Source: Actinoallomurus vinaceus (GTDB lineage Bacteria > Actinomycetota > Actinomycetes > Streptosporangiales > Streptosporangiaceae). From it: a DNA stretch of 64,000 nt. Positions 55,824 to 64,000 of this stretch are shown here, in pieces. Both the position numbers and the translations under genes were made by a program. The notes below the pieces were generated by a model. It did no database searches, was not told the origin of the DNA, and saw only the letters and a program-made list of their open reading frames with translations. The stretch is taken from NCBI RefSeq assembly GCF_039542055.1, contig NZ_BAABHK010000002.1:806001-870000 (forward strand). Reading direction: 5' to 3'. Each line of letters begins with the position of its first letter. Position 1 is the first letter of the stretch.

Positions 55824-56725
55824 GCCTCGCCACCCGCGGCGACGTCCGGCAGGGCCCGGTGACATCTCCCCCGCGCCGGCGGACGACCGCCGCCGCCACG
55901 GCCCGGAGGCGGCGGCGTTCCGTGGGGGACCGCCTCGCGCTGTGGCTGCCGCTGGGCCTGTTCCTGCTCTTCACGCTCGTGCCGCTGTACTGGATGGTGC
56001 TGTTCGCCTTCCGGCCGGCGGGTTCGACGTCCCTGGTGCCGTGGCCGGTCACGCTGGAGCACTTCCGGACCGTCTGGGAGGGCTCGGGGTTCGGCGTCTA
56101 CTTCCGCAACAGCATCATCGTCGCGGTCACCAGCCTCGTCGTGTCCACCGTGGTCGGCCTGCTCGGCGGGTACGCGCTCGCCCGCCTCGATTTCAAAGGC
56201 AAGAAGCTCTTCCTGGTCACGATGCTCTGCACGCAGTTCATCCCGGGCGCGATGATGCTCATCCCGCTCTTCCGGATCTTCAACACCCTGCGGCTCACGG
56301 ACAGCCTGTGGAGCCTGGTCGTCGCCGACACGGTCTTCCACCTGCCGCTGTCCCTCGTCCTCATGGCCGGCTTCATCCGCAACGTGCCGGTGGAGCTGGA
56401 GGCGGCGGCACAGGTCGACGGGTGCGGCCGGATCCGGGCGTTCTGCGCGGTCGTGCTGCCCCTGCTCAAGCCGGGGATCGTCGCCGTCGGGTCGTTCGCG
56501 TTCATCAGCGCGTGGAACAACTTCCTGTTCGCCATCATGTTCATCAGCTCGCAGGACAAGTTCACCGTGCCGGTGGGCCTGAGCTATCTCCTGGGCGACT
56601 TCGGGACCGACTTCGGCGCGCTGGCCGCCGGAGGCCTGATCGCCGTCGTTCCGGTCATCGTGCTCTTCGCGTACGTGCAGCGCTTCCTCATCCAGGGGCT
56701 GACCGCCGGCGCCGTGAAGGGCTGA
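55820..56725 (+). CDS. ABC sugar-importer permease 2
   Basis: 301 residues from GTG 55820, overlapping the previous stop. MalG/UgpE-type: arginine-rich N-terminus, six membrane segments starting LWLPLGLFLLFTLVPLYWMV, EAA loop LEAAAQVDGCGRIRAF and a C-terminal YVQRFLIQGLTAGAVKG typical of the family. No ATPase gene follows; actinomycete sugar importers commonly share one MsiK-type ATPase encoded elsewhere. Stop only 2 bp from the convergent ROK gene. Confidence 0.92.
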   Translation: MSLATRGDVRQGPVTSPPRRRTTAAATARRRRRSVGDRLALWLPLGLFLLFTLVPLYWMVLFAFRPAGSTSLVPWPVTLEHFRTVWEGSGFGVYFRNSIIVAVTSLVVSTVVGLLGGYALARLDFKGKKLFLVTMLCTQFIPGAMMLIPLFRIFNTLRLTDSLWSLVVADTVFHLPLSLVLMAGFIRNVPVELEAAAQVDGCGRIRAFCAVVLPLLKPGIVAVGSFAFISAWNNFLFAIMFISSQDKFTVPVGLSYLLGDFGTDFGALAAGGLIAVVPVIVLFAYVQRFLIQGLTAGAVKG

Positions 56726-56727
56726 CG

Positions 56728-57870
56728 TCAGTCGGTGTGGCGGTGGCTCGCGGCTCGTGCCAGCGCGATCCCGCCAATCGCCTCGGCCCGTACGCCGAGC
56801 GTCGAGGCGATCACCGGCAGGTCGCTCACGACCGGCAGCGCGGTACGGCGTATCCCACCCCGGATCCCGGCGAGCACCGCCGGATGCGGCGGAACGTCGT
56901 CCGTGCTGATCACGACACACTCCGGGTCGAGCATGTCGGCAAGGACGCCGAGTTGCTCGCCGAGCAGGCCGCCGATGTGGCCGAGGACCCGCCCGGCGGC
57001 GGCGTCCCCGGCATCGCAGCGCCGGAACAGATCCAGGATGGCCGACGGTCCCGGCCTGCCCGTCGCGTGCGACGCGGCGACGTACTGCTCCATGGCGAGA
57101 CAGCCGCGGGCGCCGCAGACGCACGGGTGGCCCATCTCGTTGATCTGGACGTGGCCGAGCTCGCCCGCGAGCCCGGTCGCGCCGCGGTACAGCCGTCCGC
57201 CAACAACCAGCGCCGCGCCGAGGCCGGCCGCAAGCTTGATGTAGATCAGGTCGCTGCGGCCCCGGCCGGCCCCCTCGGTGAGCTCGCCGAAGGCGGCGAG
57301 GTTCGCGTCGTTCTCGACCGTGATCCGGACGCCGGGCAGCCGGTGCCGCAGCCACTCCCCCGGACGGACGCCGACCCAGCCCGGCATCATCCCGCGAGCC
57401 TGCGGGTCCCCGTCGCCGCCGACGGGGCAGGGCAGGCCCAGCACCAGGGCGGTCAGGGAGTCCTCGTAGCGATCGAGCTCGGCCAGAGACTCGTGCAGCA
57501 GCCGGAGACCGCAGTCGAGCGCACCGCGGACGTCGAGGGTCACGTTCATCGGTCGCTCGCGCTCGGCGACCGCCTGGTCGGAACCGTCGGCGACCCGGAC
57601 CCGGACGTCGTCGCGGGTCAGCGCGATCGCGGCGAACATCCCCCGGGGAGGCGGCCGGCGCCAGCGCTGCGCGGGCCGTCCCCGGCGCCCGGACGGTACG
57701 GCGGGCTCGCTCAGCACCGCTCCCTCCGCGCGGAGCCGGGCGAGGAGGTCCGTCAGGGTCGGCCGGCTCAGGCCGCTGAGCCGGAGGAGGTCCGCCGTCG
57801 TCACGCCCGTGTCCTGCGGGATCAGGGCCAGCAGCCACTCGTCGTGGCCGGATCCGCCCACCGGGCTCAT
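56728..57870 (-). CDS. ROK-family regulator (second of overlapping pair)
   Basis: 380 residues from ATG 57870, overlapping the TGA of the ROK gene upstream (ATGA). Winged helix (TTADLLRLSGLSRPTLTDLL) and ROK domain with ENDANLAAFGE, LAGELGHVQINEMG and the zinc motif CVCGARGCLAME. Probably a sugar-responsive repressor; its transcription together with another ROK gene and convergent position to the importer suggest control of nearby transport genes. Confidence 0.87.
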   Translation of the reverse strand: MSPVGGSGHDEWLLALIPQDTGVTTADLLRLSGLSRPTLTDLLARLRAEGAVLSEPAVPSGRRGRPAQRWRRPPPRGMFAAIALTRDDVRVRVADGSDQAVAERERPMNVTLDVRGALDCGLRLLHESLAELDRYEDSLTALVLGLPCPVGGDGDPQARGMMPGWVGVRPGEWLRHRLPGVRITVENDANLAAFGELTEGAGRGRSDLIYIKLAAGLGAALVVGGRLYRGATGLAGELGHVQINEMGHPCVCGARGCLAMEQYVAASHATGRPGPSAILDLFRRCDAGDAAAGRVLGHIGGLLGEQLGVLADMLDPECVVISTDDVPPHPAVLAGIRGGIRRTALPVVSDLPVIASTLGVRAEAIGGIALARAASHRHTD

Positions 57871-59063
57871 ACGAGGACCACCCGCACCGCGGGAAGGGCC
57901 GGGACGGCGACCCGCGCGGCCTGGATGAGGGCTCCCATGCCGCTCGCACGCTCGCCCAGCTCGCCCGCCAGCAGACGCACCGCGTCACCGGCCGCGGGTT
58001 GGGTACGCCGGTCGAGCGACTCGCGGATCCCGGCGAGGACCGGCCCCGCGGCGGCCGCCAGTGACCCGCCGAGCACGATGGCCGCCGGGTTGAGGGTGTT
58101 GGCCAGGTCGCCGATGACCGTGCCGATCGCCCGGCCCGCGTCGGTGAGGGCGCGCCGGGCGACCGGGTGCTCCTCCGCCAGCTCGATCAGCCGGGCGAGG
58201 TCGAGCTCGCCGAACGAGGGCCGCAGCGCCTCCAGGACCGCGGTCGCCGACGCCACCGTCTCGAGACAGCGCTGACCGCCGCATCGGCAGGCCCGGCCGG
58301 CGCCACGCTCGTCACCGACCGGTACGTGGCCCAGCTCCCCGGCCGTGCCGTGGAGGCCCCGGTGGACGCGCCCGGCGAGGACCAGGCCGGCACCGATTCC
58401 GGAGGAGACCTTGAGATAGAGGACGTCCTGCACGTCGCGGGCCGCGCCGAGGCGCGTCTCCGCCAGCGCTCCGAGGTTGGCGTCGTTGTCGATGGTCACC
58501 GGCAGCCCCAGCCGCTCGCCGAGCTCCGCTGCCGGGCGGGTGCCGCCCCAGCCGGGCAGGATGGAGCTGCTCACGACGCTCTGGTCGGTGGCCAGGACGG
58601 GGGCGGGCACCCCCATGCCGATGGCGCACAGCTCCCCCGGGCCCGCCGCCTGCGCGAGCGCCGATCGGATCTGTTCCTCGGCCGCCCGCAGGGCGGCGTC
58701 CTTGCACCCGGCCACGTCGAACGCGATCGTCCGCTCGGTCCGGACCCGCAGGGACAGATCGGCGACGGCGACGGACAGGTGGCTGTGCCCGAAGTCGACG
58801 GCCGCGACCAGGCCGGCCCGCGCGGTGAGGGACAGCCCGCCGACCGGCCGGCCGCGCCGGCGCTCCCCCGGCCCGGACCCGGCGGTGCGCTCGGCCACCA
58901 GCCCGGCGGACGACAACTCGCCCACCGCGCCGGACACCGAGGACCGGGACAGCCCGGTCCGGTCGATCAGCTCCGCGCGGGTGAGGAAGGGCTCGCCGCG
59001 AAGCTCTTCCAGGATGAACTGCGCCGCCGTCCGCCCCTGGCGCCTTCCGAAAGCGTCCGTCAT
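57867..59063 (-). CDS. ROK-family regulator (first of overlapping pair)
   Basis: 398 residues. N-terminal winged helix (FLTRAELIDRTGLSRSSVSG), DNDANLGALAE and GTAGELGHVPVGDE, zinc motif CRCGGQRCLE. Divergent from a secreted carboxylesterase gene with a 13-bp perfect inverted repeat between, which is its likely operator. The two ROK products differ clearly in sequence, so this is not a recent tandem duplication. Confidence 0.88.
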   Translation of the reverse strand: MTDAFGRRQGRTAAQFILEELRGEPFLTRAELIDRTGLSRSSVSGAVGELSSAGLVAERTAGSGPGERRRGRPVGGLSLTARAGLVAAVDFGHSHLSVAVADLSLRVRTERTIAFDVAGCKDAALRAAEEQIRSALAQAAGPGELCAIGMGVPAPVLATDQSVVSSSILPGWGGTRPAAELGERLGLPVTIDNDANLGALAETRLGAARDVQDVLYLKVSSGIGAGLVLAGRVHRGLHGTAGELGHVPVGDERGAGRACRCGGQRCLETVASATAVLEALRPSFGELDLARLIELAEEHPVARRALTDAGRAIGTVIGDLANTLNPAAIVLGGSLAAAAGPVLAGIRESLDRRTQPAAGDAVRLLAGELGERASGMGALIQAARVAVPALPAVRVVLV

Positions 59064-59094
59064 GGACGGAATTATAGGTTATCAACGGTGAATT

Positions 59095-59138
59095 ACGTCC
59101 AGTCGTTGACAATAATCATTTTGGAAACGACTGGACGT
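59095..59138. promoter_or_regulatory. 13-bp inverted repeat in the ROK/esterase divergent region
   Basis: ACGTCCAGTCGTT (59095-59107) and AACGACTGGACGT (59126-59138) are perfect inverted copies with an 18-nt AT-rich spacer, 32 bp upstream of the ROK start. Probable operator covering the ROK promoter. Confidence 0.7.
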
Positions 59139-59160
59139 TAACTGCCGCCATTTACTGTCA

Positions 59161-59189
59161 TTGACCGCCTTGGCCTTGATGTTTAGGCT
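59161..59189 (+). promoter_or_regulatory. Sigma70-type promoter of the carboxylesterase gene
   Basis: TTGACC (59161-59166), 17-bp spacer, TAGGCT (59184-59189): a good match to the housekeeping actinomycete consensus TTGACN-17-TAGNNT. It lies 110 bp before the esterase start and 22 bp after the inverted repeat. Confidence 0.65.
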
Positions 59190-59298
59190 CCGTGGCAGAT
59201 CAACGGTGTCACCGGCGAGAGGGCGAATCGATCGCCGCCGGGCCGATTAATGTCGCCTGACGCGCGAAAAGGCGCAGGGCTGAGAGGCAGGTAGGCAC

Positions 59299-60930
59299 AT
59301 GATCCGATCAGGTCCGCTTCGCACCGCCGTCATCGGGGTCGCCATGGCCGTCCTGTCGGCCCTGCCCACGGCGACTCCCCAGGCCACCGCCGCGAGCCGC
59401 GCGGATCCGATCGTCCGCACGGACAAGGGCGTGGTCCGGGGCACCACGGTCGAGGGGGTCGACAAGTTCCTCGGCATCCCCTTCGCCGCACCGCCGGTCG
59501 GGGACCGCCGCCTGGCCCCTCCCGCCCCGGCACCGCGGTGGCATGACGTGCGCCCGGCGACCGCGTACGGCCCCGCCTGCGCCCAGCTGCCCAGCGGCAA
59601 CGGCCCACGGTCGGACGCCGAGGACTGCCTCTACGCCAACGTCTTCCGGCCCAGCGGAGCGCGCCGGCACGGACGGCTGCCCGTGCTGTTCTACATCTAC
59701 GGCGGCGGGCTGCAGAACGGCGGCGCCCAGCAGTACGACGGTGCGAAGATCGCCGCCGACAACGACGTCATCGTGGTCACCGCCAACTACCGGCTGAACG
59801 TCTTCGGCCTGCTCACCCTGCCCGGCCTCAGCGGCGACTACGCGCTGCTCGACCAGCAGGCGGCGCTGCGCTGGACCCGGGCGAACGCCGCCGCGTTCGG
59901 CGGCGATCCGGACGCGGTGACCGTCGGCGGCGAGTCCGCCGGCGCGATCTCGGTGTGCGCGCACCTGACCGCCCCGGGATCGGCCGGGCTGTTCCGGGGC
60001 GCCATCCTGCAGAGCGGCGGCTGCGGAACGACGCCGCTGGACCAGGCCCGTACGAGCGGCACCGCGTTCGCACGCTCGGTCGGCTGCACGGACCCGGCCA
60101 CCATGGTGGCCTGCCTGCGGGCCAAGCCGGCCGCGGAACTGCTGGACGCGAGCGCCACCACGAACCTCACGCTCGTCTCCGGCGGCGACGTGCTGCCCGT
60201 CCCCCCGGCGGACGCGGTGGCCGCCGGCCGCTTCGCCCACGTTCCCGTCATCACCGGGGCCACCCGGGACGAGGGCCGGACCTTCGCCCTCGGATTCGTC
60301 GGGACCACGGCCGAGCAGTACGAGGCCTGGGTCCGCGGGACGTTCGGGACACGGGCCGATGAGGTGCTGCGGCACTACCCGGTCAGCGCGTACACCGGTC
60401 CGTACGCACCCGTCTACGCCGTCGCGGCGATCCTGACCGACGCGGGCCTGGTCGGCGGGATCGGCGGATGCCCGAACCTGAGCCTCGCCGGCCGGCTGTC
60501 CGCCCGTACCCGCACCTACCTCTACCAGTTCGACGACCGCGGGTTCCCCGGGCTGACGCCCGGCCGGCCCGCCGGCTACGAGTGGGGGGCGCCGCACGCG
60601 GGCGACCTGCCGTACCTGTTCCCGAGCTTCGACAACGGCACGCCGATCACCCCGTACTTCACCGCCGCCCAGCACCGGCTCGCCGACGACATGAGTCACT
60701 ACTGGGGGGCGTTCGTCCGGCGCGGCGCCCCCGCGCCTCGGCAGCCCCTGGCGTACTGGCCCACGCTGCGGTCGCAGACCCTGCTCGACCTGCGACCGGG
60801 CGGGCACAGCACCCGCATCTCGGTGGCCGAGTACCGCACGCAGCACCAGTGCGACTTCTGGGACGCCGCGCCGCGGAACGCCGACGGCTCGGTCCGCACC
60901 ACCGGCCGGATCGCCCTGCCGACCCGCTGA
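59299..60930 (+). CDS. Secreted type-B carboxylesterase
   Basis: 543 residues. Signal peptide (LRTAVIGVAMAVLSALPTAT, cleavage near TAA-SRA) then the carboxylesterase fold: VVRGTTVEGVDKFLGIPFAA, YIYGGGLQNGG oxyanion region, nucleophile Ser213 in GGESAGAISV, EDCLYANVF, and late His in GAPHAGDLPYLF. Hydrolyses esters outside the cell, perhaps acetyl or feruloyl groups or xenobiotics; specificity unknown. Divergent from the ROK pair, a link to carbohydrate regulation that favours a polysaccharide-derived ester. Confidence 0.9.
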   Translation: MIRSGPLRTAVIGVAMAVLSALPTATPQATAASRADPIVRTDKGVVRGTTVEGVDKFLGIPFAAPPVGDRRLAPPAPAPRWHDVRPATAYGPACAQLPSGNGPRSDAEDCLYANVFRPSGARRHGRLPVLFYIYGGGLQNGGAQQYDGAKIAADNDVIVVTANYRLNVFGLLTLPGLSGDYALLDQQAALRWTRANAAAFGGDPDAVTVGGESAGAISVCAHLTAPGSAGLFRGAILQSGGCGTTPLDQARTSGTAFARSVGCTDPATMVACLRAKPAAELLDASATTNLTLVSGGDVLPVPPADAVAAGRFAHVPVITGATRDEGRTFALGFVGTTAEQYEAWVRGTFGTRADEVLRHYPVSAYTGPYAPVYAVAAILTDAGLVGGIGGCPNLSLAGRLSARTRTYLYQFDDRGFPGLTPGRPAGYEWGAPHAGDLPYLFPSFDNGTPITPYFTAAQHRLADDMSHYWGAFVRRGAPAPRQPLAYWPTLRSQTLLDLRPGGHSTRISVAEYRTQHQCDFWDAAPRNADGSVRTTGRIALPTR

Positions 60931-60943
60931 CAGCTCCGTCCAA

Positions 60944-60973
60944 TCGGCCCGGGACCTTCTGGTCCCGGGCCGA
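60944..60973 (+). terminator. Terminator after the carboxylesterase gene
   Basis: Perfect 13-bp stem (60944-60956 with 60961-60973) with TTCT loop, 14 bp past the stop. Confidence 0.85.
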
Positions 60974-61068
60974 CCGCCGTCCGGGGGTTGATTCGCGGAC
61001 GCCTGGGAGCGTATAAGTAAACAACTTTCTTTCTAACAAGTCCGCCCAGTTGAGACAGGGGTGTCCAG

Positions 61069-62277
61069 GTGACCAACCGGTATCCGGCAGGACCGCAACG
61101 CCTGCTGCGTCTGCTCAACGGGCGTGCGGTGCTCGAGGCGATCCACCGGGCCGGTCACCCGATCACCACGACCGACCTGGCGGGCCGGATCGACCTGTCC
61201 CGGCCGACCGTGGCCGCCGCGGTGAGCCTGCTGCTCGAACGCGGCGTGATCAGCGAAGTGGGCCCGGACACGGGCCGTAAGGGGCCCGCGCCCGCGTTGT
61301 ACGAGGTCAACGCCGACTGCGCGTTCGCGATCGGCGTGGACATCGGGCACAAGAAGATCCGTGCCGCGATCGCCGACGTCACCGGGAGCGTACGGGCGAG
61401 GGCCGAACAGGAGTCCCCGTCCGATCGGGACGCGCTCATCGAGCGGGTCGCGGCGATGTGCGAGGACCTGGCCGCGCAGATGGGCATCTCGCTGGAGGCC
61501 GTCGCCCAGATCGTGATGGGCGTGCCGGCCGTCGTCGGGCCCGACGGGCGTGGTCTGTCGTACACCACGGGCCTGCCCGACGCGGGACGCGGCCTCGGCG
61601 AGGCGCTCGTCCGCGCCATCCCGGTTCCGCTGGTCCTGGAGAATGACGTCAACCTCGCGGCGCTGGCCGAGCGCAGGCAGGGACACGGCACCGAGACCGA
61701 CGACTTCGTCCTGGTCAGCCTGGGAGTCGGCCTCGGTCTTGGCATGGTGGTCGACGGCCGCGTCCGGCGGGGGGCGACCGGTGTCGCGGGAGAGGCGGGC
61801 TACCTGCCCAGCGACCGGATGGTCGCGCCGCCCGGGCAGCGCCGGGACCTCGTGCAGGAGCACCTGGGCGCGCGGTACATCAGCGCCGAGGCGCGCCGCC
61901 TGGGGCTGCCCGGCGACGGCAGTCCGCGGTCGGTCTTCGAACTGGCCCGCGAGGGAGACCCTGCCGCGGCGCGGATCGTCGACGACACCGCACGGAGCAT
62001 CGCCTACGTGGTGGCCTGCGTGGTGCCCCTCATCGATCCGGCCCTGATCGTGCTGGGCGGCGCCATCGGCGGCAACGGGGACCTGCTGCTCGCACCGGTC
62101 ACCCGGCATCTCGCGGACTTCAGCACCTTCCGGCCCCGGATCGTCGCCTCCGACCTCGGGCCGGGCGCGGTGCTGATCGGCGCCACGACGATGGCGTCGG
62201 ACCTGGCGCGCGAGTCGACCTATGCGGCCGCGACCGCACCGAGCACCCCGGTGGAGGCTCGCCTGCCGCTTTCCTGA
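61069..62277 (+). CDS. ROK-family transcriptional regulator
   Basis: 402 residues from GTG 61069, eight bases after AGGGG. Winged helix (TTDLAGRIDLSRPTVAAAVS), ENDVNLAALAERRQ, GATGVAGEAGYLPSDR and LGGAIGGNGDLLLAPV. The cysteine zinc motif is not evident. Located 123 bp upstream of an ABC binding-protein gene on the same strand, so it likely controls that importer. Its own promoter region has an AT-rich patch (61013-61040: AAGTAAACAACTTTCTTTC) resembling ROK-type sites. Confidence 0.87.
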   Translation: MTNRYPAGPQRLLRLLNGRAVLEAIHRAGHPITTTDLAGRIDLSRPTVAAAVSLLLERGVISEVGPDTGRKGPAPALYEVNADCAFAIGVDIGHKKIRAAIADVTGSVRARAEQESPSDRDALIERVAAMCEDLAAQMGISLEAVAQIVMGVPAVVGPDGRGLSYTTGLPDAGRGLGEALVRAIPVPLVLENDVNLAALAERRQGHGTETDDFVLVSLGVGLGLGMVVDGRVRRGATGVAGEAGYLPSDRMVAPPGQRRDLVQEHLGARYISAEARRLGLPGDGSPRSVFELAREGDPAAARIVDDTARSIAYVVACVVPLIDPALIVLGGAIGGNGDLLLAPVTRHLADFSTFRPRIVASDLGPGAVLIGATTMASDLARESTYAAATAPSTPVEARLPLS

Positions 62278-62400
62278 GGTACTGCGGCGACGCCGTCTTG
62301 CCGGACAGCGCCGCCGCCAGAGACGCCCCGGGCGTTGCCGCGCCCCGGAGCGATGACCGATCCGCCACCCAGCGATGCCATCACCGAGGAAGGACGATCA

Positions 62401-63747
62401 GTGTTCAAACTTATCACCGGGGCCGTGGCGGGCACGGCTGCCGCGCTGCTGCTCGCCGGCTGCACATCCGCCGGGCCCGCGTCGTCGGAGCCGACCACCG
62501 CGATCTCGGCGGGTGCCTCGCACGCGCCGACCACCATCAGCGTGTGGACGTTCAACCACCTGCCCAACGAGGTGGCGGCGTTCACCGCGGCCCTGAACCG
62601 CCTGCACGCGAAGTACCCGTGGCTGACCGTGAAGTTCGTGCCCAACAAGGACGACGCGGCGTTCGCCAAGGCGGTCGCCGCCGGTGACCCGCCGGATGTC
62701 TTCGTCGCGTCGGCGCCGGACAACGTCGGCAAGTTCTGCGCCAACGGCACGGTCGCCGACCTCGGCCCGTACCTGTCGTCGGCGAAGGTGAACACCACCG
62801 CGACCTTCCCGGCCGCGACCCTGGTGTACACGAAGTACCAGGGCAAGCAGTGCGCGCTGCCCCTGCTCACCGACGCGTTCGGGCTGTACTACAACAAGAA
62901 GATGTTCGCGGCGGCCGGCATCACCACGCCGCCGAAGACGCTCTCGGAGCTGGCCGCCGACGCGAAGAAGCTCACCGTGAAGAACGGTGACGGCTCCATC
63001 AAGACGTACGGGTTCGTCTCCCGGTCCGACTACAACGCCAACCGGTACATCTACACCGGCGTGCAGAGCGGCACGAAGTTCTACGGCGCCGACGGGAAGG
63101 CGACGTTCGGCACCGATCCGAAGTGGCAGCAGCTGCTGCAGTGGGACAAGAGCCTCGGTGACTCGTACGGTCCGGGGAACGTGCAGAAGTTCGTCGGCCG
63201 GTACCAGCCGCACGCCGACGACACGAACAACCCCTTCCTGACCGGCGCGGCGGCGATGGAGTTCGACGGCGAGTGGCACATCGGCGAGATCGACGCGGCG
63301 AAGAAGGGCATCGACTACGGGATCGCGCCGATGCCGATGCTGGACTCGGCGTCGGGCACGTACGGCGCGGGCGACACCCTCGGGACCGTCGCGTACCTGC
63401 CCGCCGGTTCCAAGCACAAGCAGGAGGGCTTCTTCGCCCTGCAGCAGCTCACCACCGACACGACGTTCCTGAACACCCTGGCCGACACGGTGTCGAACAT
63501 CCCGAGCACGTTCGCGTCGCTGCAGAGCTGGGACAAGGCGAACGACCCGCACTGGAAGCCGCTCGTCGACATGTTCAAGAACCCCGGCTCGTACTACAAG
63601 ACGCTCACCCCGGCGGGTGAGGAGGACATGGACACGTGGAGGGAGTTCCTGCTCCAGTACGAGCAGGGCAAGGTGGCGAACCTGCCCTCTGGTCTCGCCG
63701 GGATCGCCAAGAAGATCGACAACTCGAACGCGCAGGCGGGGAACTAG
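62401..63747 (+). CDS. ABC sugar-importer substrate-binding lipoprotein (second system)
   Basis: 448 residues from GTG 62401, with GAGGAAGGA ribosome site. Lipoprotein signal with lipobox LLAGC, Cys21. Mature family-1 solute-binding fold: ISVWTFNHLPNEVAAFTAAL, LLTDAFGLYYNKKMFAAAGI, AAMEFDGEWHIGEID, a C-terminal WREFLLQYEQGKVANLPSGL. Ligand unknown; differs clearly from the first system at 53.5 kb. A permease starts 3 bp after the stop. Confidence 0.9.
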   Translation: MFKLITGAVAGTAAALLLAGCTSAGPASSEPTTAISAGASHAPTTISVWTFNHLPNEVAAFTAALNRLHAKYPWLTVKFVPNKDDAAFAKAVAAGDPPDVFVASAPDNVGKFCANGTVADLGPYLSSAKVNTTATFPAATLVYTKYQGKQCALPLLTDAFGLYYNKKMFAAAGITTPPKTLSELAADAKKLTVKNGDGSIKTYGFVSRSDYNANRYIYTGVQSGTKFYGADGKATFGTDPKWQQLLQWDKSLGDSYGPGNVQKFVGRYQPHADDTNNPFLTGAAAMEFDGEWHIGEIDAAKKGIDYGIAPMPMLDSASGTYGAGDTLGTVAYLPAGSKHKQEGFFALQQLTTDTTFLNTLADTVSNIPSTFASLQSWDKANDPHWKPLVDMFKNPGSYYKTLTPAGEEDMDTWREFLLQYEQGKVANLPSGLAGIAKKIDNSNAQAGN

Positions 63748-63749
63748 GG

Positions 63750-64000
63750 ATGACGACCACCGTCGCCCGTAGCGCCGGCACCGTGAGCGGGGCGCCGCGG
63801 CGCCCCGCCCGGGGTGAGCGCCGCCGCCACCCGAGCAAGACCCGCTGGTGGGTCGTGCTGGCCTTCCTGTCGCCGTTCGTGATCGGCCTCGCGACCTTCG
63901 TGCTGTATCCGGTGGCCGCGACGCTGTACTACTCACTGACCAACTTCCAGGCCGGCTCGTACCGGCCCGTGCGGTTCGTCGGGCTGAACAACTACCGGAC
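63750..64000 (+). CDS. ABC sugar-importer permease (3' partial)
   Basis: Starts at ATG 63750, overlapping a GGGATG site 3 bp after the binding-protein stop, and runs off the window. Visible: a basic N-terminal tail, then a first membrane segment VVLAFLSPFVIGLATFVLYP followed by VAATLYYSLTNFQ and VRFVGLNNY, the standard MalF/UgpA-type beginning. The second permease is expected beyond the window. Confidence 0.88.
   Translation, partial: MTTTVARSAGTVSGAPRRPARGERRRHPSKTRWWVVLAFLSPFVIGLATFVLYPVAATLYYSLTNFQAGSYRPVRFVGLNNYR

Noticed and set aside
55781..57988. 735-residue minus-strand frame joining permease shadow and ROK region
   Set aside because: Out of frame with the real ROK gene over its second half; low-complexity composition.

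Overview
High-GC window (about 72% G+C by eye) with actinomycete gene structure: frequent GTG starts, ATGA/GTGA stop-start overlaps and many short single-function operons. Several families present are typical of filamentous actinomycetes: mycothiol-dependent maleylpyruvate-isomerase-like enzyme, the SAM methyltransferase family formerly DUF574, an XRE/DUF397 module, LAL-type LuxR regulators, PucR, ROK regulators and carbohydrate ABC importers without their own ATPase. A Streptosporangiales- or Streptomyces-like soil saprophyte is the best guess; this is inference from gene content, not from a marker gene. No rRNA, tRNA, CRISPR array, phage module or intact transposase was found.

Layout. 1-12.6 kb: tail of a LuxR regulator, then a nucleobase/hydantoin catabolic operon (nitrilase-type N-carbamoyl amidohydrolase, dihydropyrimidinase, LLM oxidoreductase, NCS1 transporter), a remnant of a GH10 xylanase, a very large P-type ATPase with a degenerate duplicated front half, and a PucR regulator probably belonging to the nucleobase operon. 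12.7-23.7 kb: small-molecule enzymes and regulators (mycothiol enzyme, hydrolases, SAM methyltransferase, RibD/DHFR-like protein, LAL regulator, two SDRs with a divergent LysR). Inside it, 15.3-17.0 kb is a gene graveyard: frameshifted XRE tail, truncated DUF397 gene and internally deleted Ser/Thr kinase, bounded by a pair of 67-bp inverted repeats.

23.5-33.1 kb: a secreted multidomain (alpha/alpha)6 glycosidase whose signal-peptide region contains a 138-bp palindromic element in frame, a divergent ROK regulator, a formamide operon (fmdB-amiS-fmdA) and an FAD disulfide oxidoreductase. 33.2-37.6 kb: an MMPL exporter and a two-component system sharing a 16-bp palindrome in their promoters. 37.7-46.3 kb: LysM peptide, AA10 lytic polysaccharide monooxygenase, TrmB/LuxR-like regulator next to a hydrolase homologue lacking its Ser and His, a DGPF protein/ECF sigma pair, cold-shock, DoxX, HxlR and an epoxide-hydrolase-like enzyme.

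46.4-64 kb is a carbohydrate region: secreted GH3 enzyme, KstD-like flavoprotein, a sugar-acid operon (GntR regulator, DapA-family lyase/aldolase, enolase-superfamily dehydratase) divergent from a complete substrate-binding/permease/permease set, two overlapping ROK regulators, a secreted carboxylesterase behind a strong inverted repeat, and a second ROK plus ABC importer running off the window. Together the genes suggest plant-polymer and sugar-acid scavenging with local repressors, plus nitrogen recovery from pyrimidines and formamide. The observations most worth follow-up are the in-frame palindromic element, the shared response-regulator palindrome, the rearranged 15.3-17.0 kb segment and the catalytically depleted hydrolase.
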